From an uncultured Acetatifactor sp. (lineage in GTDB: Bacteria; Bacillota; Clostridia; Lachnospirales; Lachnospiraceae), in NCBI GenBank assembly GCA_947624245.1, contig CANQJL010000029.1, forward strand, positions 1 to 32,603: 32,603 nt of DNA, given 5' to 3'. This document shows, piece by piece, positions 8,220 through 16,336 of this stretch. Under the pieces are notes generated by a model. The model searched no databases. It saw only the letters and a program-made list of their open reading frames with translations, and had not been told where the DNA came from. How positions within the stretch are numbered: the first letter of the stretch is position 1; the number at the start of each line of letters is the position of its first letter. The translations under genes and the position numbers were made by a program.

Positions 8220-8819
8220 CTAGAACACCTTCAGATATCCCAGAAGAAAATACGGATTTACATACGCCTCCAAAAAGCAGGCCGCGGTGACGGCCAGAAG
8301 GATCAGCGCCAGTTCCGCCAGCTTTTTCGGCAGGCGGCTCTTTCCTTCGCTCCGATCCACGGACCTGTTATAGATGCCGCGATAGAGGGACTCACACCAC
8401 CCCAGAAGCGCCAGAAATGCCGGAACATAGATCAGATAGTGGGGAAACATTGCGACCAGGGCCAGAAAGCCCCCCTTGATACCGTAGCGAATGATAAGCG
8501 CCGACAAAAAGGCGCCCGCGGACATGCCGTACCAAGCCACCGCGCCCACACAGACGGCCAGTCCCAGATAGGTGGTGGCCAGCACCGTAAGGATCAGGCA
8601 TTTCAGGAGCCGCTCCCGAAGCACATAAGAAAAAAGAGCATTGCTGTCCACGGTCATGTATTTCATGTTGTACAGAGTGTACTCGTCAAACAATCCCGTA
8701 TTTTCCAGCAAAATGCTCTTTCCTATGTTCATGATGAGGAATCCTGCCGCCAGCCCCGCAAAAAAGATCGGCAGCACCGGAAGTCTGATCCCCCTTATTC
8801 CGATTCCCTTGATGCGCAT
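8220..8819 (-). CDS. spoIIM: SpoIIM-family (stage II sporulation protein M) membrane protein
   Basis: SpoIIM with SpoIID and SpoIIP forms the peptidoglycan-remodelling complex that drives engulfment of the forespore. The protein has a hydrophobic helix near the N-terminus (P-V-L-P-I-F-F-A-G), a loop, several central helices and a last helix ending in the family hallmark E-A-Y-V-N-P-Y. The start is doubtful. An in-frame TTG at 8873 would give 217 residues but has no ribosome binding site. The ATG at 8819, with AGGA 7 bases upstream, gives 199 residues and is used here. It follows the Nudix gene closely on the same strand, an arrangement seen in related clostridia. The family match is good; a sporulation role is inferred, since other DUF95 proteins exist. 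Confidence 0.75.
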   Translation of the reverse strand: MRIKGIGIRGIRLPVLPIFFAGLAAGFLIMNIGKSILLENTGLFDEYTLYNMKYMTVDSNALFSYVLRERLLKCLILTVLATTYLGLAVCVGAVAWYGMSAGAFLSALIIRYGIKGGFLALVAMFPHYLIYVPAFLALLGWCESLYRGIYNRSVDRSEGKSRLPKKLAELALILLAVTAACFLEAYVNPYFLLGYLKVF

Positions 8820-8880
8820 CCATTTGTCCTGCTTTCCTGAATTTTCCTCTTCATCTTTATGCAGCAGGTCCAAAAACTAT

Positions 8881-9414
8881 TCAGGCAAACTTCGCCGCAT
8901 ATGTCATAATGGCGCAGATTGTCTTGGAATCCTGAATTTTGCGGTCCAATACCATCTGAACCAGCTCCTTTAAGTCATAGGCCTCCACGTTCAGATACTC
9001 GTCGTCGTCCAGATGCTGCTTTCCCGGCTTTAATCCGTGCGCCACATAGATATCTATCTTTTCGTTGCAGAAGGCGACCGTGGTGTAGATGGAGATCAAC
9101 AGCTCCACTCTGTCACAGGAGTATCCCGTCTCCTCCTCCAGTTCCCTCATTGCAGCCCGGTCGGTGGGCTCATCGCGGCCGTTCAGCCCGCCTGCGGGAA
9201 TCTCCAGCGTCTCCCGTTCCAGAGCGTTCCTGTACTGACGGACCATCAGAAGCTTTCCGTCCTCCCGAACGGCTACCACGGCAGCCGCGCCCTTGTGGTC
9301 GATCAGGTCCCATTTTGCCACATTGCCGTTGGGTATCTGCATCGTGTCCTGATAATAGTCTATGATGGCGCCCCTGGCGATCAGCTCTCTGTTCAACCGC
9401 TTATACTCGTCCAT
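8881..9414 (-). CDS. nudF: Nudix hydrolase, ADP-ribose pyrophosphatase type
   Basis: A 177-residue Nudix enzyme, likely cleaving ADP-ribose to AMP and ribose 5-phosphate. The Nudix box (G-x5-E-x7-R-E-x2-E-E-x-G) is complete at residues 76-98, with Glu82, Arg90, Glu91, Glu94 and Gly97. The N-terminal V-R-Q-Y-R and E-x-P-A-G-G segments are typical of the ADP-ribose subgroup. The ATG at 9414 follows GGAAGGGAACGG. It is in the same orientation as, and 7-60 bp upstream of, the spoIIM-like gene depending on that gene's start. The subfamily is inferred from motif context and could still be another nucleoside-diphosphate-sugar hydrolase. Confidence 0.88.
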   Translation of the reverse strand: MDEYKRLNRELIARGAIIDYYQDTMQIPNGNVAKWDLIDHKGAAAVVAVREDGKLLMVRQYRNALERETLEIPAGGLNGRDEPTDRAAMRELEEETGYSCDRVELLISIYTTVAFCNEKIDIYVAHGLKPGKQHLDDDEYLNVEAYDLKELVQMVLDRKIQDSKTICAIMTYAAKFA

Positions 9415-9453
9415 GTTCCGTTCCCTTCCTATTTCGTCCCGTCCGGTCTTATT

Positions 9454-10737
9454 TTACTGCGCCAGCAGCTTTTCTACGCTCACCAATTTCACGCAGAGCA
9501 CGAAAAGGTTCGCCGCAGCCGCCATATCCTCCGGCGTGGGGAATGAGGGGGCGATACGGATATTGCTGTCCTTCGGGTCGTTGCCGTAAGGGTAAGTGGC
9601 GCCTGCGCCGGTCAGCACCATGCCCGCCTCCTTGCACTTTGCAACGATTGCCTTCGCACAATTTTCCATTGCCTCAAAGGAGATAAAGTAACCGCCGTTG
9701 GGTCTGGTCCACTCTCCGATGCCGAGGCCGGTCAGCTCCTTATCCAGCACTGCCAGAACCGCCTCGAACTTGGGACGCATCCAGGCCGCATGCTTCATCA
9801 TATGCGCCTTGACGCCGTTGATATCCTTGAAATAGCGCACATGGCGCAGCTGGTTTACCTTGTCGAATCCGATAGTCTGGATCGTCAGGCACTTTCTCAT
9901 CTCGTCCAGATTGTCCTTGGAGGACGCCACTGCGGAGATGCCGGCGCCCGCATATGTGATCTTGGAGGTAGAGCAGAACTCATAGACCATGTCGGGATTG
10001 CCCGCTTTGGCGCAAAGGCTCAGAATCTCGGGAATCTCGTCCTGTCTGTCCTCGTAGAGATGGTGGACCGCATAGGCATTGTCCCAGAAAATGCGGAAAT
10101 CCTTGGCGGCAGGCTTAAGCCGCGCAAATCTTTCTACCGTCTCTGCCGAGTAGGTGTAGCCCTGCGGATTGGAGTATTTCGGCACGCACCAGATACCCTT
10201 GATGCTGTCGTCTTTTGCCACCAGCTCTTCCACCATATCCATATCGGGGCCCTCGGGCGTCATAGGCACATTGATCATCTCGATGCCGAACCGCTGTGTG
10301 ATCGCAAAATGTCTGTCATAACCGGGCACGGGGCACAAGAACTTCACCTTATCCAGCTTGCACCAGGGCGTGCTGCCCAGAACGCCGTGCGTCACGGAAC
10401 GGGAAACGGTATCGTACATAATGGTCAGACTGGCGTTTCCGCAGACGATCACGTTCTCCGCGGGCACTCCCATGATATCGCCCATCAGCTTTTTCGCCTC
10501 GGGGATACCGTCCATGTCGCCGTAGTTGCGCACGTCCATACCGTCCTCCGCCTTCATGGGGCTGTCGGAATTCAGCACGTCCAGAAAATCGCCCGCCATC
10601 TGAAGCTGAGCGATAGACGGCTTCCCTCTGGACATATCCAGCTTTAACCCCTTTCCCTTTGCATCCTCATACTCCTTCGTCAACTGCTCCCGCAGCGCCA
10701 AAAGTTCTTCTCTGCTTAATTCCTGATACGTTTTCAT
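9454..10737 (-). CDS. PLP-dependent aspartate aminotransferase (class I, MocR-like fold)
   Basis: A 427-residue aminotransferase of the family represented by mycobacterial Rv3722c (PF12897), which transfers the amino group between aspartate and 2-oxoglutarate. Readable active-site features are S-N-P-Q-G (189-193), W-D-N-A-Y (218-222, Asp219 contacting the pyridine nitrogen), and the Schiff-base Lys259 in S-T-S-K-I-T. The start is the ATG at 10737, with GGAGG close upstream. A longer in-frame reading to 10839 runs through the promoter leader and is rejected. It has its own promoter and an operator-like palindrome upstream. Substrate preference is inferred from the family. Confidence 0.85.
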   Translation of the reverse strand: MKTYQELSREELLALREQLTKEYEDAKGKGLKLDMSRGKPSIAQLQMAGDFLDVLNSDSPMKAEDGMDVRNYGDMDGIPEAKKLMGDIMGVPAENVIVCGNASLTIMYDTVSRSVTHGVLGSTPWCKLDKVKFLCPVPGYDRHFAITQRFGIEMINVPMTPEGPDMDMVEELVAKDDSIKGIWCVPKYSNPQGYTYSAETVERFARLKPAAKDFRIFWDNAYAVHHLYEDRQDEIPEILSLCAKAGNPDMVYEFCSTSKITYAGAGISAVASSKDNLDEMRKCLTIQTIGFDKVNQLRHVRYFKDINGVKAHMMKHAAWMRPKFEAVLAVLDKELTGLGIGEWTRPNGGYFISFEAMENCAKAIVAKCKEAGMVLTGAGATYPYGNDPKDSNIRIAPSFPTPEDMAAAANLFVLCVKLVSVEKLLAQ

Positions 10738-10824
10738 GACTCCTCCGTCCCGACAGCAAAGCTTTTTATAAGCCCGGCCGGTCTGTTTTCTCTTCTTGTC
10801 GCGGTCAAAACGCCGCGCGGGATA

Positions 10825-10879
10825 ATTGTATACAATCATACACTTGTTATACTATACTATAAGCGCTCGGATTTCACAA
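10825..10879 (-). promoter_or_regulatory. Promoter and operator candidate of the aminotransferase gene
   Basis: On the minus strand TTGTGA (10874-10879) and TATAGT (10851-10856) are 17 bp apart, giving a start near 10844 and a leader of about 107 bases. A perfect 12-bp palindrome, ATTGTATACAAT, lies at 10825-10836, just downstream of the expected start, where repressors often bind. TGTATACA cores are common in GntR-type operators. The regulator is not encoded nearby. Confidence 0.55.
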
Positions 10880-11002
10880 GGGGAAAAAGAGACAAAGTTA
10901 GAGATAAAGTTGAAAAAAGTCTATGCAAGTTCCACAGAGAAGCCGCAAAAGCCGCAGGCGGACGCAAGCGCCGCCGTTACTCTGTATCTTCCGGCGAATG
11001 AC
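10880..11002. other. Gene-free stretch between aminotransferase promoter and rny terminator
   Basis: An open frame on the plus strand from 10826 to 11017 has no ribosome binding site and no recognisable product. I see no RNA structure or gene here. Confidence 0.3.
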
Positions 11003-11061
11003 AAAAAAAGAGGATAACCGGTCTTTCCGGCTATCCTCTGTCTCCACCGCCTTTCGGCGGT
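11003..11061 (-). terminator. Double-hairpin intrinsic terminator of rny
   Basis: Read on the minus strand after the rny stop. The first stem is ACCGCC/GGCGGT (11046-11051 and 11056-11061) with a GAAA tetraloop. Then comes a longer stem between 11009-11021 and 11027-11039 (AGAGGATA paired with TATCCTCT, then CCGG with CCGG across one mismatch), followed by seven T residues. The second is a textbook Rho-independent terminator. Confidence 0.85.
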
Positions 11062-11108
11062 ATTTGTTGTTATGAAATTTTCAAGTTCAGTCTTAAACTG
11101 CGAATGGC

Positions 11109-12656
11109 TTACTTTGCGTAATCGATCACGCGGCTCTCGCGGATAACATTTACCTTGATCTGCCCGGGATATTCCAACTCAGCTTCGATCTGTTTGGAGA
11201 TATCGCGCGCCAACAGAACCATATCGGCATCTGATATCTGCTCCGGCACTACCATTACACGAACTTCACGACCTGCCTGAATAGCAAAAGATTTATCTAC
11301 GCCTTTGAAATTGTTTGTGATTTCTTCTAACTGCTTCAACCTGCTGGTGTAGGTCTCCAGCGTCTCCCTTCTTGCCCCGGGTCTCGCTGCGGATATCGTA
11401 TCAGAGGCCTGCACGATACATGCGATCAGGGAAGTGGGTTCCACATCTCCGTGGTGAGATTCCACGGCATTGATGACTGTGGCGTTTTCCTTGTACTTTC
11501 TACAAAGTTCCGCGCCGAGCTGAATGTGAGATCCTTCCATCTCATGGTCAACAGACTTTCCGATGTCATGGAGCAGTCCCGCACGTTTGGCAAGTCTCAC
11601 GTCCAGACCCAACTCCGCGGCAAACAGGCCCGAAAGCTGTGCCACTTCGATAGAGTGCTTCAGTGCGTTCTGACCATAGCTGGTCCTGAACTTCATCTTG
11701 CCAAGCAGTCTGACGAGTTCGGGGTGGATACCGTGCACGCCTACCTCCAGCGTTGCGGCTTCGCCCTCCTCCTTCATCATGACTTCCACTTCTTTCTGGG
11801 CTTTCTCCACCATCTCCTCGATCCTGGCGGGATGGATACGTCCGTCCACGATCAGTTTTTCCAGCGCGATTCTTGCGACCTCGCGTCGAATGGGATCAAA
11901 GCCGGAAAGAATGACTGCCTCAGGTGTATCATCAATGATCAGATCCACACCTGTCATTGTCTCAAGGGTACGGATATTGCGGCCCTCTCGACCGATGATT
12001 CTTCCCTTCATCTCATCGTTGGGAAGCTGTACGACGGATATCGTTGTCTCAGACACGTGATCTGCCGCGCATCTTTGAATCGCGGATACAACATACTCCT
12101 TCGCCTTTTTGTCTGCTTCTTCCTTGGCCCGACTCTCCATTTCCTTGATCATCACGGCCGTCTCATGCTTTACTTCTTCTTCAACAATTTTCAATAAGTA
12201 GTCTTTTGCCTGTTCAGAGGTTAATCCTGAAATTCGTTCCAGTTCCTGCAAGCGCTGTTCATTCAGCTTGGAGATTTCTTCCTTCATCTTATTGAGGGAT
12301 TCTTCTCTGGCAGCCAGATTGTTCTCGCGCTTTTCGATTGCATCAGCTTTTTTGTCAATGTTCTCTTCCTTCTGCTGGACTCTGCGCTCATAGCGCTGGG
12401 CTTCCGCTCTCCGTTCCTTGATCTCCTTGTCCAGCTCATTCTTGGTACGAATGGACTCTTCCTTGATCTCAAGAAGGGATTCGCGTTTCTTGGTCTCAGC
12501 GGTCTTCAGAGCATCATCGATGATCTCTCTCGCTTTATCCTGCGCGTTGCCGATGGTCGTTGCCGTCACTTTCTTCTGGTAATTAGAGACGATCACGCCG
12601 GTCACGACTGCGGTGACAGCTACGGATATCACGATAGACAAAATAATCGCAAGCAT
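11109..12656 (-). CDS. rny: Ribonuclease Y, membrane-anchored endoribonuclease
   Basis: A 515-residue RNase Y, which starts bulk mRNA decay and processes riboswitch and operon transcripts. Layout: N-terminal transmembrane helix (about 2-24), long Lys/Glu-rich coiled coil (30-200), KH domain with [10 protein letters not shown], and an HD phosphohydrolase domain with His363/Asp364 in L-L-H-D-I-G-K. The length is standard. AAGGAGGTG precedes the ATG at 12656 by about 9 bases. It has its own near-consensus promoter, a structured leader of about 130 bases and a strong terminator, so it is likely monocistronic. Its placement next to recA/recX is usual in clostridia. Confidence 0.97.
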   Translation of the reverse strand: MLAIILSIVISVAVTAVVTGVIVSNYQKKVTATTIGNAQDKAREIIDDALKTAETKKRESLLEIKEESIRTKNELDKEIKERRAEAQRYERRVQQKEENIDKKADAIEKRENNLAAREESLNKMKEEISKLNEQRLQELERISGLTSEQAKDYLLKIVEEEVKHETAVMIKEMESRAKEEADKKAKEYVVSAIQRCAADHVSETTISVVQLPNDEMKGRIIGREGRNIRTLETMTGVDLIIDDTPEAVILSGFDPIRREVARIALEKLIVDGRIHPARIEEMVEKAQKEVEVMMKEEGEAATLEVGVHGIHPELVRLLGKMKFRTSYGQNALKHSIEVAQLSGLFAAELGLDVRLAKRAGLLHDIGKSVDHEMEGSHIQLGAELCRKYKENATVINAVESHHGDVEPTSLIACIVQASDTISAARPGARRETLETYTSRLKQLEEITNNFKGVDKSFAIQAGREVRVMVVPEQISDADMVLLARDISKQIEAELEYPGQIKVNVIRESRVIDYAK

Positions 12657-12711
12657 CTACAGGAGCACCTCCTTATTTAATTTTCATTGTACACTCAGCC
12701 GCAGAACAATG

Positions 12712-12771
12712 CCGCTCCGCGGTTTATATAGAATGTATGTACATGTCCCTGACGGGACGCTGAAAACATTC
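12712..12771 (-). promoter_or_regulatory. Structured 5' leader of rny
   Basis: Between the rny promoter and its ribosome binding site the leader can fold. An outer stem GAATGT/ACATTC (12731-12736 and 12766-12771) encloses a perfect GTCCC/GGGAC hairpin (12745-12749 and 12754-12758). Nearer the gene, CCGC/GCGG (12712-12715 and 12719-12722) forms another. This could support RNase Y autoregulation or leader processing; it matches no riboswitch class I know. Confidence 0.4.
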
Positions 12772-12795
12772 TAACAAGCAATTTACAACAGTTAA

Positions 12796-12824
12796 ATTTT
12801 AAACTCAAATTAATATAATGTCAA
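12796..12824 (-). promoter_or_regulatory. Near-consensus housekeeping promoter of rny
   Basis: Minus strand TTGACA (12819-12824), exactly 17 bp spacer, TAAAAT (12796-12801). The predicted start near 12789 gives a leader of about 130 bases. Confidence 0.8.
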
Positions 12825-12850
12825 GTACAAGTTCTGCCGCATGGACAATC

Positions 12851-12960
12851 TGCCGTTCAGCGCGCGATTCGGCGTCAGTACCACAGACATGCCTGCCGTT
12901 CAGCGCGCAATCCGCCGTCAGTACCACAGACATGCCTGCCGTTCCGCACTTGGGCGTGGT
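12851..12960. repeat. 43-bp tandem repeat, two full copies and a partial third
   Basis: Copy 1 is 12851-12893 and copy 2 is 12894-12936, identical except for three bases (40 of 43). A third copy starts at 12937 with TGCCGTTC and then diverges. Each unit begins TGCCGTTCAGCGCGC and ends CACAGACATGCC. The array lies just downstream of the recX stop and just upstream of the rny promoter. GC content is higher than in the adjoining leader. Confidence 0.85.
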
Positions 12961-12961
12961 G

Positions 12962-13588
12962 TCAGCAGTCATCGAAAGAGCCTGAAAATATCGCCCTGCG
13001 GATATTCTCCCCTTCAAATCCCCTGCGCATCAAAAACGCCCCCATGCGCTGCCTCTCTTTATTGTCGGCCTTCTCCGGATCGTAACCGCGCTTCCTGAGC
13101 AGTTCCCGAATCATTTTGAGCTCGTCCTGCGTGCCGCCCTGATTCTCCCATTCCTGCCAGGCCTTCTCCAGCGTCGTCTTGTCAATGCCCCTGGCCAGCA
13201 GATCCTGCTCGATCCTGCGGCGGCTTCTGGTGTTCTCATGTCCGGCGATAAAGCTCACGGCATAGCGCAGATCGTCCGTATAGTGAAAGCCTTCCACATA
13301 CTCCAGTGCTTCTTCTATTGCTCTTTCGGGATAACAGCCCTCCTTCAGCTTGTCATAGAGCTGCTTTCTGGTGTATTCCCTGTTCTTCAGCAGATTCATG
13401 GCGCGCAGCTTGGCCCGCTTGGGAAGCAGCTGCTCTGTGATGGCGCGATAATCCTCCTGTGCGATCTCCTCGCCGGGAACAATATGGTATAAGCGCAATT
13501 CGCCTTTGTATAACACAAAGGCGAATTCCTCATCAATAAAGACCCGACAGCGGGACTTTGACAATTCTTCCGTTCGGGTAACTCTCAT
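12962..13588 (-). CDS. recX: RecX, regulator of RecA
   Basis: A 208-residue RecX, built of the family's tandem three-helix modules, with the motifs Y-T-R-K-Q-L-Y-D-K-L-K near residue 75 and R-S-R-R-R-I-E-Q-D-L near 120. RecX binds in the RecA filament groove and modulates its activity. The ATG at 13588 has only a weak ribosome binding site and lies 44 bp after recA on the same strand, so it is probably made from the recA transcript at low level, the usual way RecX is kept below RecA. Length and context fit the family. Its stop abuts the 43-bp tandem repeat. Confidence 0.93.
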   Translation of the reverse strand: MRVTRTEELSKSRCRVFIDEEFAFVLYKGELRLYHIVPGEEIAQEDYRAITEQLLPKRAKLRAMNLLKNREYTRKQLYDKLKEGCYPERAIEEALEYVEGFHYTDDLRYAVSFIAGHENTRSRRRIEQDLLARGIDKTTLEKAWQEWENQGGTQDELKMIRELLRKRGYDPEKADNKERQRMGAFLMRRGFEGENIRRAIFSGSFDDC

Positions 13589-13632
13589 CGTTCACACCGC
13601 TTTCCCTGCTGCACTCGGTTTCCCTGCAGCGC

Positions 13633-14664
13633 TCAATTTTCGCCGTCTTCGGACTTTTTCGCCGAGCCGTCGTCAAATCCGTAATGCGCGCGCACTTTAT
13701 TTTCTATCTCCTGGCACACCTGCGGATTGTCCTTTAAGTACTGCTTTGCATTCTCGCGGCCCTGACCGATCTTATTTCCCTCGTAAGCATACCAGGCGCC
13801 GGATTTCACAACGATATCCAGATCGGCCGCCAAATCAAGGATATCGCCCTCCTTGGAGATGCCCTGACCGAACATGATATCGAACTCGGCCTCCTTAAAG
13901 GGCGGCGCTATCTTATTCTTCACCACTTTCACGCGGGTGCGGTTCCCAATCACGTCTCCGCCCTGTTTCAGGGACTCGATCCTGCGCACGTCCATGCGGA
14001 CGGAGGAATAGAATTTCAGCGCCCTGCCGCCTGTGGTCGTCTCCGGATTGCCGAACATAACGCCTATCTTCTCGCGAAGCTGGTTGATGAAGACCACCGT
14101 ACAATTCGATTTGCTGATCACGGCCGTGAGCTTTCGCAGGGCCTGTGACATCAGGCGCGCCTGCAGTCCCACATGACTGTCTCCCATATCCCCGTCTATC
14201 TCGGCCTTGGGAACCAGCGCCGCCACAGAGTCCACCACCACGATGTCTATGGCGCCGGAGCGCACCATGGTCTCCGCGATCTCCATCGCCTGCTCTCCGT
14301 TATCAGGCTGGGAAATGTAGAGATTGTCGATATCCACGCCTATGTTCTTCGCGTACACGGGATCCAGCGCGTGCTCCGCATCGATAAAGCCGGCGATGCC
14401 GCCCCGCTTCTGCACTTCCGCGATCATGTGCAGGGTGACCGTCGTCTTACCGCTGGATTCGGGGCCGTAGATCTCCACGATCCTTCCCTTTGGAATACCG
14501 CCCAGCCCCAGCGCAATGTCAAGGCTCAGGGAGCCTGTGGGAATCGTCTCCACGTTCATCTGCGCGGTGGGGTCGCCCAGCTTCATGATAGCTCCCTTCC
14601 CGTACTGTTTCTCGATCTGGCTGATCGCCGCGTCAAGCGCTTTCAGTTTTTCTTCTCTTTCCAT
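13633..14664 (-). CDS. recA: Recombinase RecA
   Basis: A 343-residue RecA, the strand-exchange recombinase and SOS coprotease. Walker A G-P-E-S-S-G-K-T is at residues 67-74. The L1/L2 DNA-binding region shows [16 protein letters not shown], and V-V-F-I-N-Q-L-R is intact. The true start is the ATG at 14664, with AGGAG 7 bases upstream; the in-frame reading from 14709 runs into the operator. Two SOS-box-like sites lie upstream, so it should be LexA-controlled. The C-terminus ends in the usual acidic stretch. Confidence 0.98.
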   Translation of the reverse strand: MEREEKLKALDAAISQIEKQYGKGAIMKLGDPTAQMNVETIPTGSLSLDIALGLGGIPKGRIVEIYGPESSGKTTVTLHMIAEVQKRGGIAGFIDAEHALDPVYAKNIGVDIDNLYISQPDNGEQAMEIAETMVRSGAIDIVVVDSVAALVPKAEIDGDMGDSHVGLQARLMSQALRKLTAVISKSNCTVVFINQLREKIGVMFGNPETTTGGRALKFYSSVRMDVRRIESLKQGGDVIGNRTRVKVVKNKIAPPFKEAEFDIMFGQGISKEGDILDLAADLDIVVKSGAWYAYEGNKIGQGRENAKQYLKDNPQVCQEIENKVRAHYGFDDGSAKKSEDGEN

Positions 14665-14683
14665 ATGAAATCTCCTTTTCAGG

Positions 14684-14737
14684 GAACAAATGTTCGCATC
14701 TTGTTTCAAGATTAAAACATTTGTTCGGTTTTGTCAA
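14684..14737 (-). promoter_or_regulatory. recA promoter with two LexA (SOS) box candidates
   Basis: GAAC-AAAT-GTTCG at 14684-14696 matches the Firmicutes box (CGAAC-N4-GTTCG) except its first base. A second, weaker copy, AAAC-ATTT-GTTCG, is at 14715-14727, lying between the -35 TTGACA (minus strand, 14732-14737) and a poorly defined -10 near TTTAAT. Between the boxes is a perfect palindrome, ATCTTG-TTT-CAAGAT (14698-14712). Two boxes flanking and overlapping the promoter suggest tight SOS repression. Confidence 0.8.
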
Positions 14738-14832
14738 TACAAAATTTGATTTTTGCCGTATCCGGTCTGTTGACGACCTGACACAATAAACTGTACAGCG
14801 ATCTGTGTACAATAAAACTCTCTCAAAGGCAT
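14734..14832 (-). CDS. Candidate small protein upstream of recA (32 residues)
   Basis: An ATG at 14832 preceded by GGAGG at 4 bases opens a 32-codon frame with start M-P-L-R-E-F-Y and end N-Q-I-L-Y. Its TGA stop lies inside the recA -35 element. A promoter candidate (14925-14953) stands about 95 bp upstream. The peptide is mildly basic with no membrane helix or known motif. It might be a real small protein, a leader peptide or chance; strength of the ribosome binding site is the main support. Confidence 0.35.
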   Translation of the reverse strand: MPLREFYCTQIAVQFIVSGRQQTGYGKNQILY

Positions 14833-14924
14833 CTCACCTCCGTTCTCAAAAAATTTCATCTGAAACCTGTGGCGAAATGCCTGAATAAAAGAATATTTTG
14901 AATTGTCAGATATCAGATAGAAAG

Positions 14925-14953
14925 AGTTTAACACAGTTTTTCCCGTTAGGCAA
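14925..14953 (-). promoter_or_regulatory. Promoter candidate for the small ORF upstream of recA
   Basis: Minus strand TTGCCT (14948-14953), 17 bp spacer, TAAACT (14925-14930) preceded by an extended TG-N. Apart from this and the small ORF, the 360-bp recA-cinA gap holds nothing else I can name; CAAAAATCC occurs twice near the cinA end. Confidence 0.4.
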
Positions 14954-15024
14954 GCAGAAAATCCGCTTTATACTTTACGCCGTGCCCGGCAAAAATCCGC
15001 TCACAAAAATCCTGCAAAAATTTT

Positions 15025-16266
15025 TCACGACGCATCCAGCACGCATTTCCGCAGCAGCGTCAGCGCCGCGGCCACGGCCGATTCTCTGACCTTAGCGCGA
15101 TTTCCGGAAAATTGATATTTCTTCACTGTGACCCTGCCTTTCACGCAGCAGCCGATATAGACCAGACCCACGGGCTTCTCCTCGGTTCCGCCGTCGGGGC
15201 CTGCGATGCCGGTGACGGACACCGCCGCATCGGCCTTTGCCGCGCAGGCCGCTCCTTCCGCCATCTCCCGCGCCGTCTCGGCGCTCACCGCGCCGTACTT
15301 TTTCAGAGTGCTCTTTTTTACCCCGATCCATTTGTGCTTGGCCTTGTTGGAATAGGTGACAAAGCCCGCCTTATACACATCCGACGCTCCCGCCGCATTG
15401 ATGAGCCTGCCGGACAGCAGGCCGCCCGTGCAGGACTCCGCACATGTCACGGTGAGATTTCGGGACTTTAACAGTTCCGTCACGGCCATTTCAAGCGTGA
15501 CGCCCTCCTCCGCGGTGTAGACGGCCTTGCCGAACCGCTTTTTCAGCTCCTTCACCACGGGAGCGGTCAATTTCATTGCATTTTCCTCGGTATCCGCACT
15601 TGCGGTAACGCGAATGTGCACCTCCCCTGTCTTGGCGTAGGTGGCCAGCGTGGGATTGGTCTGGGCGTCAATCAGATCCTTTACCATGGTTTCCGCCTTG
15701 CTCTCTCCCACACCGCATATCTTTACTGTCTGCGAGAAAATGACCGTATTAGTCAACCTCGCCAGATAAGGCGCAACGCTCTCCTCGAACATGGGACACA
15801 GCTCGCCCGGAGGGCCGGGGAGCAGGATCACCTTCGCCTTTTTTGTCTCTATGATTACTCCCGGAGCCGTGCCGTTTGGATTTTCCAGCACGATAGCTCC
15901 CTCCGGAATCATGGCCTGCTTCCAGTTGTTGTCCGTGAGCTCTATGCCGCGCTTCAGGAAATAACGCTCCAGAGCCTGCCGGCTGGGCTCGTGCATGTAC
16001 AGAGCTTTTCCGCAGACCTTCGCCGCCACCTCCTTGGTCAGATCGTCCTCCGTGGGGCCGAGGCCTCCGGAAAGAATCACGATATCCGACCGCTCCATGG
16101 CTGTCTGGAGCACTCCCGTCAGACGGCCCTCATTGTCGCCCACCACCGTCTGATAATAGCAGGAAAGTCCCTGACCCGCGCATTTTTCCGACAGATATGC
16201 CGCATTTGTATTCACGATATTTCCCAGAAGAAGCTCTGTACCCACAAAGATAAATTCCACTACCAC
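15025..16266 (-). CDS. cinA: CinA, NMN deamidase / competence-damage protein
   Basis: A 413-residue two-domain CinA. The N-terminal MoaB/MogA-like domain (1-170) has V-G-T-E-L-L-L-G-N and G-G-L-G-P-T-x-D-D. The C-terminal PncC-type domain (about 255-410) has C-A-E-S-C-T-G-G, A-G-A-S and S-V-T-G-I-A-G-P-D-G-G, the active-site segments of nicotinamide mononucleotide deamidase. It recycles NMN to NaMN for NAD synthesis. The start is a GTG at 16266 with GGGAGG 9 bases upstream; another GTG follows two codons later. It lies between pgsA and recA, its usual clostridial and bacillar place. Confidence 0.95.
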   Translation of the reverse strand: MVVEFIFVGTELLLGNIVNTNAAYLSEKCAGQGLSCYYQTVVGDNEGRLTGVLQTAMERSDIVILSGGLGPTEDDLTKEVAAKVCGKALYMHEPSRQALERYFLKRGIELTDNNWKQAMIPEGAIVLENPNGTAPGVIIETKKAKVILLPGPPGELCPMFEESVAPYLARLTNTVIFSQTVKICGVGESKAETMVKDLIDAQTNPTLATYAKTGEVHIRVTASADTEENAMKLTAPVVKELKKRFGKAVYTAEEGVTLEMAVTELLKSRNLTVTCAESCTGGLLSGRLINAAGASDVYKAGFVTYSNKAKHKWIGVKKSTLKKYGAVSAETAREMAEGAACAAKADAAVSVTGIAGPDGGTEEKPVGLVYIGCCVKGRVTVKKYQFSGNRAKVRESAVAAALTLLRKCVLDAS

Positions 16267-16308
16267 TGCGTCTTTCCTCCCGCATCCGGCCGCTCACGCC
16301 GTTTACCG

Positions 16309-16336
16309 TTTATCGGATTTCATTTATCGGATTTCA
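16309..16336. repeat. 14-bp tandem duplication spanning the pgsA stop codon
   Basis: TTTATCGGATTTCA occurs twice in a row (16309-16322 and 16323-16336). The duplicated copy falls across the end of pgsA, so the last codons and the first bases after the stop are near-copies. It is probably a simple slippage duplication. Confidence 0.8.

Noticed and set aside
9790..10647. 285-codon plus-strand frame inside the aminotransferase gene
   Set aside because: Antisense shadow of a confidently identified gene, rich in His/Arg/Leu as expected for such shadows.
10826..11017. 63-codon plus-strand frame upstream of the rny terminator
   Set aside because: No ribosome binding site, no recognisable product, and it begins inside the aminotransferase operator region.
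12851..12960. 43-bp repeat considered as a CRISPR array
   Set aside because: The copies are directly adjacent without unique spacers, only two are complete, and no cas gene is nearby.
14840..14870. TTTC/GAAA inverted repeat upstream of the small ORF, considered as a terminator
   Set aside because: The stem is only 4-5 AT-rich pairs with a tiny loop; too weak to call despite the T-run on the minus strand.
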